From: Paracoccaceae bacterium
GTDB taxonomy: Bacteria; Pseudomonadota; Alphaproteobacteria; Rhodobacterales; Rhodobacteraceae
Assembly: GCA_030697175.1 (NCBI GenBank)
Contig: JAUYQR010000011.1
Location: forward strand, 682,001-746,000
Direction: 5' to 3'
Length of the DNA stretch: 64,000 nt
In this document: piece by piece, positions 61,238 to 64,000 of the stretch
How the letters are laid out: every line of letters begins with the position of its first letter
How positions within the stretch are numbered: position 1 is the first letter of the stretch
Notes under the pieces: generated by a model
What the model saw: only the letters and a program-made list of their open reading frames with translations
What the model was told of the DNA's origin: nothing
Databases searched by the model: none
Made by a program: the position numbers and the translations under genes

Positions 61238-62000
61238 CCTCGCCCTTCTGACCGATGCCGCACGGCAAGCTGGGCGCATCGCGCTCGGGCACTGGAAACG
61301 CAACCCGCGGGTCTGGGACAAGGGCGTCGAACATGGCCCGGTGACCGAAGCCGACCTTGCCGTGAATGACATGCTGCACGCCATCCTGCTGACGGCCCGC
61401 CCCGATTATGGCTGGCTGTCCGAGGAAACCCCCGACACCGCCGCCCGCCTGTCCGCCGAGCGCACCTTCATCATCGACCCGATCGACGGCACCCGCGCCT
61501 TCATCGCTGGCGAGGAAACCTTCGCCCACTCCCTCGCCGTCGCAACCCAAGGCAAGATCACGGCGGCGGTGGTCTACCTTCCCGCGATGGACAGGCTCTA
61601 CACCGCCTCGACCACGGCCCCGCCGCTCTGCGATGGCCAGCCCATCGCCGCCAGCACCCGCACCGATCTGGCCGGCGCTGATATCCTGACCACCAAGACC
61701 ACCCTCGAGCCGGCGAAATGGCCCGGTGGCGTGCCCGACATCCACCGCAGCTTCCGCGCCTCGCTCGCCTACCGGCTCTGCCTTGCGGCAGAAGGCCGGC
61801 ATGACGGGATGCTGACGCTACGCGACACCTGGGAATGGGACATCGCGGCCGGCAGCCTGATCGCTGAAAAGGCCGGCTGCGTCGTGACCGACCAGCGCGG
61901 CAAACCTCTCTGCTTCAACACCGCAAATGCAAAGGCGGCAGGGGTTCTCGCCCTGCCGCCTTCACTTCACGCCGACGCTGTGCGCCGCCTGACTGCTTAG
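61224..62000 (+). CDS. Inositol monophosphatase / CysQ-like phosphatase
   Basis: A 258-residue lithium-sensitive-type phosphatase. Metal motifs: WLSEETPD, IIDPIDGTRAFIAG and WEWDIAAGSLIAEKAG. It may act on 3'(2'),5'-bisphosphate nucleotides or inositol phosphates. The TTG start overlaps pmbA by 14 bases. It converges on the helicase gene with a 4-base overlap. Confidence 0.88.
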   Translation: MPAHDLALLTDAARQAGRIALGHWKRNPRVWDKGVEHGPVTEADLAVNDMLHAILLTARPDYGWLSEETPDTAARLSAERTFIIDPIDGTRAFIAGEETFAHSLAVATQGKITAAVVYLPAMDRLYTASTTAPPLCDGQPIAASTRTDLAGADILTTKTTLEPAKWPGGVPDIHRSFRASLAYRLCLAAEGRHDGMLTLRDTWEWDIAAGSLIAEKAGCVVTDQRGKPLCFNTANAKAAGVLALPPSLHADAVRRLTA

Positions 62001-64000
62001 CGCTTCGGAGCCTTTGGCGGCACGAACCGTTTCGAGGTATCCTTGGCATCCACCTTCGGCGCGGCAGGCTTGGCCCGCGCAAACGGCTTCTTGCCGTCGG
62101 CCGCATGGCTCTTGAACCCGGCAGCCTTGCCAGCGCCTTCACGCTTCACGAAGGGCCGTGCGGCATCGCCCTTCGGCGCATAGGTGCGCTTCGGTTCGCC
62201 GCCATCCTCGCGCGGCCGGGCCGGAGCCCCCTCCGATGCGTGGCTCTTGTAGCCCGCAGCCCGCGCAGGCTTGCCCGCCCCCGCCTGGCTCTTGTAGCCA
62301 GCCGATTTAGGCGCAGCCTTGTCGTCCGATGCCCAGCGCGGCTTGCGGTCGGCATCCGCCGCGTCGCGTTTCACATAAGGCTTCGCCGCACCCTCTTCAC
62401 GCTTGGCATAGGGCTTGGCGCCAAACGGCTTTGCATCACGCGGCGTGTAAGACGGCTTCGCATCCCGCGGCGCGTCAGGCTTCTTGTCGCCATCCTCGCG
62501 TTTGGCATAGGGCTTTGCCGCCCCCGCCCCCGCTGCCGCCGCCGCACGCGGCGCATAAGGTTTGCCTTCGCGCGGGGCGTAGGGCTTGCGCTCAGCCGTC
62601 TCGCGCGGGGCGTAGGGCTTGCGCTCGGCCGTCTCGCGCGGGGCGTAAGGCTTCGCGTCGGTCGGATCGTAGGGCTTCGCCTCACTGTCCTCGCGCTTGG
62701 CATAGGGCTTGCGCGGCGCCGGGGAAGGCTCGGCACCCTCCTCCGCCACACGGGCCGGCTTGGCAGCATAGGCCGGCTTTTCACGCCGCTCCGGGCGTTC
62801 GGCCCGCTCCGGCCGTGCCGAGTATGCCGGGCGCTCAGGCCGGTCAAGCGACGGCTCGCCTGCCATCCGCTCCATGATCACACCCTTGTCCAGCTCGATC
62901 ATCTGGCCGAACTTGTCGGCCACCGAAGCGCCGATCTGCACGAAGGTCACGTCTTCCTGCACCCGGATCGCACCGATGCCATCCTTGGCAATGCTGCCCG
63001 CATCACAGATTTTCGGCAACAGCCAGCGCGCTTCCGCCCGCCCGGCCCGCCCGACCGAAATGCTGAACCAGACCGAGGCGCCAAACTCGCCGCGCTCGCG
63101 CGGCGCCGATGGGGCCGGGCCTGCCTGATCCGACAGCACCTCCGGTGCCGACCGACCCTCGCGCCACATCCGCACGAACCCGGCCGCAACCGTTTCCGGG
63201 CCAAAGCGGTTCAACAACTCCGCCGCCATCGCGCCATCTTCGCCCACGCCCGCCAGCAGGGCAGGGTGCTCCAGCATCCGCATGTCGTCCTTGGCCGTCA
63301 CATCATCGGCGCTGGGGGCTGCACCCCATTCCGCAGTGACCTTCGCGCCCTGCAGCAACCGCTGCGCTTTCTTGAATTCCGCCGGCACCACGATCAGCGC
63401 CGAAACGCCCTTTTTCCCCGCCCGACCGGTGCGGCCCGAACGGTGCAAAAGGATCTCCGAGTTCGACGGCAGATCCGCATGGATCACCAGTTCCAGCCCC
63501 GGCAAGTCGATGCCCCGCGCGGCCACGTCGGTCGCAATGCACACCCGCGCCCGCCCGTTGCGCAGCGCTGACAGCGCGTTCGTCCGCTCCTGCTGGCTCA
63601 ACTCGCCCGACAGCGCCACGACCTGAAACCCCCGGTTGCCCATCCGGGCCATCAGGTGGTTCACGTTGGCCCGCGTCTTGCAGAACACGATCGCGGTCTG
63701 CGCCTCGTAGAACCGCAGCGCGTTGAAGATCGCATGTTCGCGGTCCCGCGCCGCCACGCTCAGTGCGCGGTATTCGATGTCGACGTGCTGCTTGGCTTCG
63801 CCCTGCGCCACGATCCGCAGCGCATCGCGCTGGAAATCCTGCGCCAGCGCCGCGATTTCCTTCGGCACGGTGGCCGAAAACATCAGCGTGCGGCGGTCTT
63901 CCGGCGCCTGGCTCAGGATGAACTCAAGATCCTCGCGGAACCCCAGATCCAGCATCTCGTCCGCCTCGTCCAGCACCGCTGCGCGCAGGCCCGACAGATC
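61997..64000 (-). CDS. DEAD-box RNA helicase, 5' end outside the window
   Basis: At least 667 residues of a DEAD-box helicase. The window starts just before VLDEADEM (motif II); SAT (III), IVFC (IV), ARGIDLPGLELVIHAD (V) and HRSGRTGRAG (VI) follow. After the core is a DbpA-like RNA-binding region (GASVWFSISVGRAGRAEARWLLPKI, VTFVQIGASVADKFG). The last about 270 residues are low-complexity, with many KPYAPRE/KPYAKRE and GYKSHA units, probably a disordered RNA-binding tail. Motif I and the start codon lie beyond base 64000. Confidence 0.93.
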   Translation of the reverse strand, partial: DLSGLRAAVLDEADEMLDLGFREDLEFILSQAPEDRRTLMFSATVPKEIAALAQDFQRDALRIVAQGEAKQHVDIEYRALSVAARDREHAIFNALRFYEAQTAIVFCKTRANVNHLMARMGNRGFQVVALSGELSQQERTNALSALRNGRARVCIATDVAARGIDLPGLELVIHADLPSNSEILLHRSGRTGRAGKKGVSALIVVPAEFKKAQRLLQGAKVTAEWGAAPSADDVTAKDDMRMLEHPALLAGVGEDGAMAAELLNRFGPETVAAGFVRMWREGRSAPEVLSDQAGPAPSAPRERGEFGASVWFSISVGRAGRAEARWLLPKICDAGSIAKDGIGAIRVQEDVTFVQIGASVADKFGQMIELDKGVIMERMAGEPSLDRPERPAYSARPERAERPERREKPAYAAKPARVAEEGAEPSPAPRKPYAKREDSEAKPYDPTDAKPYAPRETAERKPYAPRETAERKPYAPREGKPYAPRAAAAAGAGAAKPYAKREDGDKKPDAPRDAKPSYTPRDAKPFGAKPYAKREEGAAKPYVKRDAADADRKPRWASDDKAAPKSAGYKSQAGAGKPARAAGYKSHASEGAPARPREDGGEPKRTYAPKGDAARPFVKREGAGKAAGFKSHAADGKKPFARAKPAAPKVDAKDTSKRFVPPKAPKR
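62571..62656 (-). repeat. 33-base tandem repeat in the helicase tail
   Basis: Two near-identical 33-base units (62571-62603 and 62604-62636) plus a partial third encode KPYAPRETAER. Only one base differs between the first two, so expansion is recent. Confidence 0.85.

Noticed and set aside
62571-62656. CRISPR-like repeats
   Set aside because: The 33-base repeats are directly adjacent, without spacers, and encode part of the helicase tail.
1-64000. Insertion sequences, phage genes or an integrated element border
   Set aside because: No transposase, integrase or flanking direct repeats were seen; the only tRNA gene shows no attachment-site duplication in the window.

Overview
The window looks like a chromosomal segment from an alphaproteobacterium of the Rhodobacteraceae/Paracoccaceae type. 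This is inferred from high G+C (roughly 65%), the compact Rieske / cytochrome b / cytochrome c1 operon, a TPP-riboswitch-controlled thiBPQ operon, a DUF2125 protein, a zinc-independent type L36, and the general feel of the proteins. Housekeeping genes alternate with two large accessory blocks of surface-polysaccharide and natural-product genes.

Layout. (1) 147-10265: surface-glycan island with a sulfatase carrying RTX repeats, an SGNH-like protein, two paralogous family-2-type glycosyltransferases in divergent operons, an alpha/beta hydrolase, a lectin-fold-like protein, a DXD glycosyltransferase and a large glycosyltransferase fused to a methyltransferase-like domain. (2) 10270-13684: TPP riboswitch, thiBPQ thiamine importer, terminator. 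(3) 13706-16532: petABC (cytochrome bc1) on the minus strand. (4) 16704-20910: glutathione transferase, a small membrane protein, a PaiB-like protein, rpmJ, tRNA-Val(GAC), N-formylglutamate amidohydrolase and a dinB with an N-terminal zinc ribbon. (5) 20962-22914: outer-membrane barrel and Wza-like polysaccharide export protein. (6) 23093-35601: a four-gene minus-strand operon for a hybrid PKS-NRPS pathway (PKS, formyltransferase/adenylation/luciferase-like-monooxygenase/PCP protein, phosphopantetheinyl transferase, SGNH-like hydrolase). (7) 36040-54583: exopolysaccharide locus with ExeA-like ATPase, Wzz/GumC-like chain-length protein, CpsD-like kinase, glycosyltransferases, deacetylase, epimerase, WecG-type transferase, O-antigen-ligase-like polymerase, ABC exporter, two tiny membrane proteins, an ExoY/WcaJ-like initiating transferase and mannose-1-phosphate guanylyltransferase. 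(8) 54681-64000: flavoprotein, MscS-like truncated membrane protein, agmatinase, enoyl-CoA hydratase, DUF2125 protein, PmbA, CysQ/IMPase-like phosphatase and a DEAD-box helicase cut by the window edge.

How the parts may work together. Blocks 5 and 7 together hold most of a Wzx/Wzy-like exopolysaccharide machine: initiation (51314), chain assembly (several glycosyltransferases), polymerisation (47036), possible ATP-driven flipping (48644), length control (37065 and 38631), and outer-membrane export (22315, 20962). The PKS-NRPS operon sits inside this locus, between the export genes and the ATPase/Wzz genes. Its domain logic can be read by eye: formyltransferase, adenylation domain with a glycine-like code interrupted by a flavin monooxygenase, carrier protein, then one reducing PKS module with a thioesterase. 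It suggests a very small formylated amino-acid/polyketide product. That operon is the strongest candidate here for an undescribed system.
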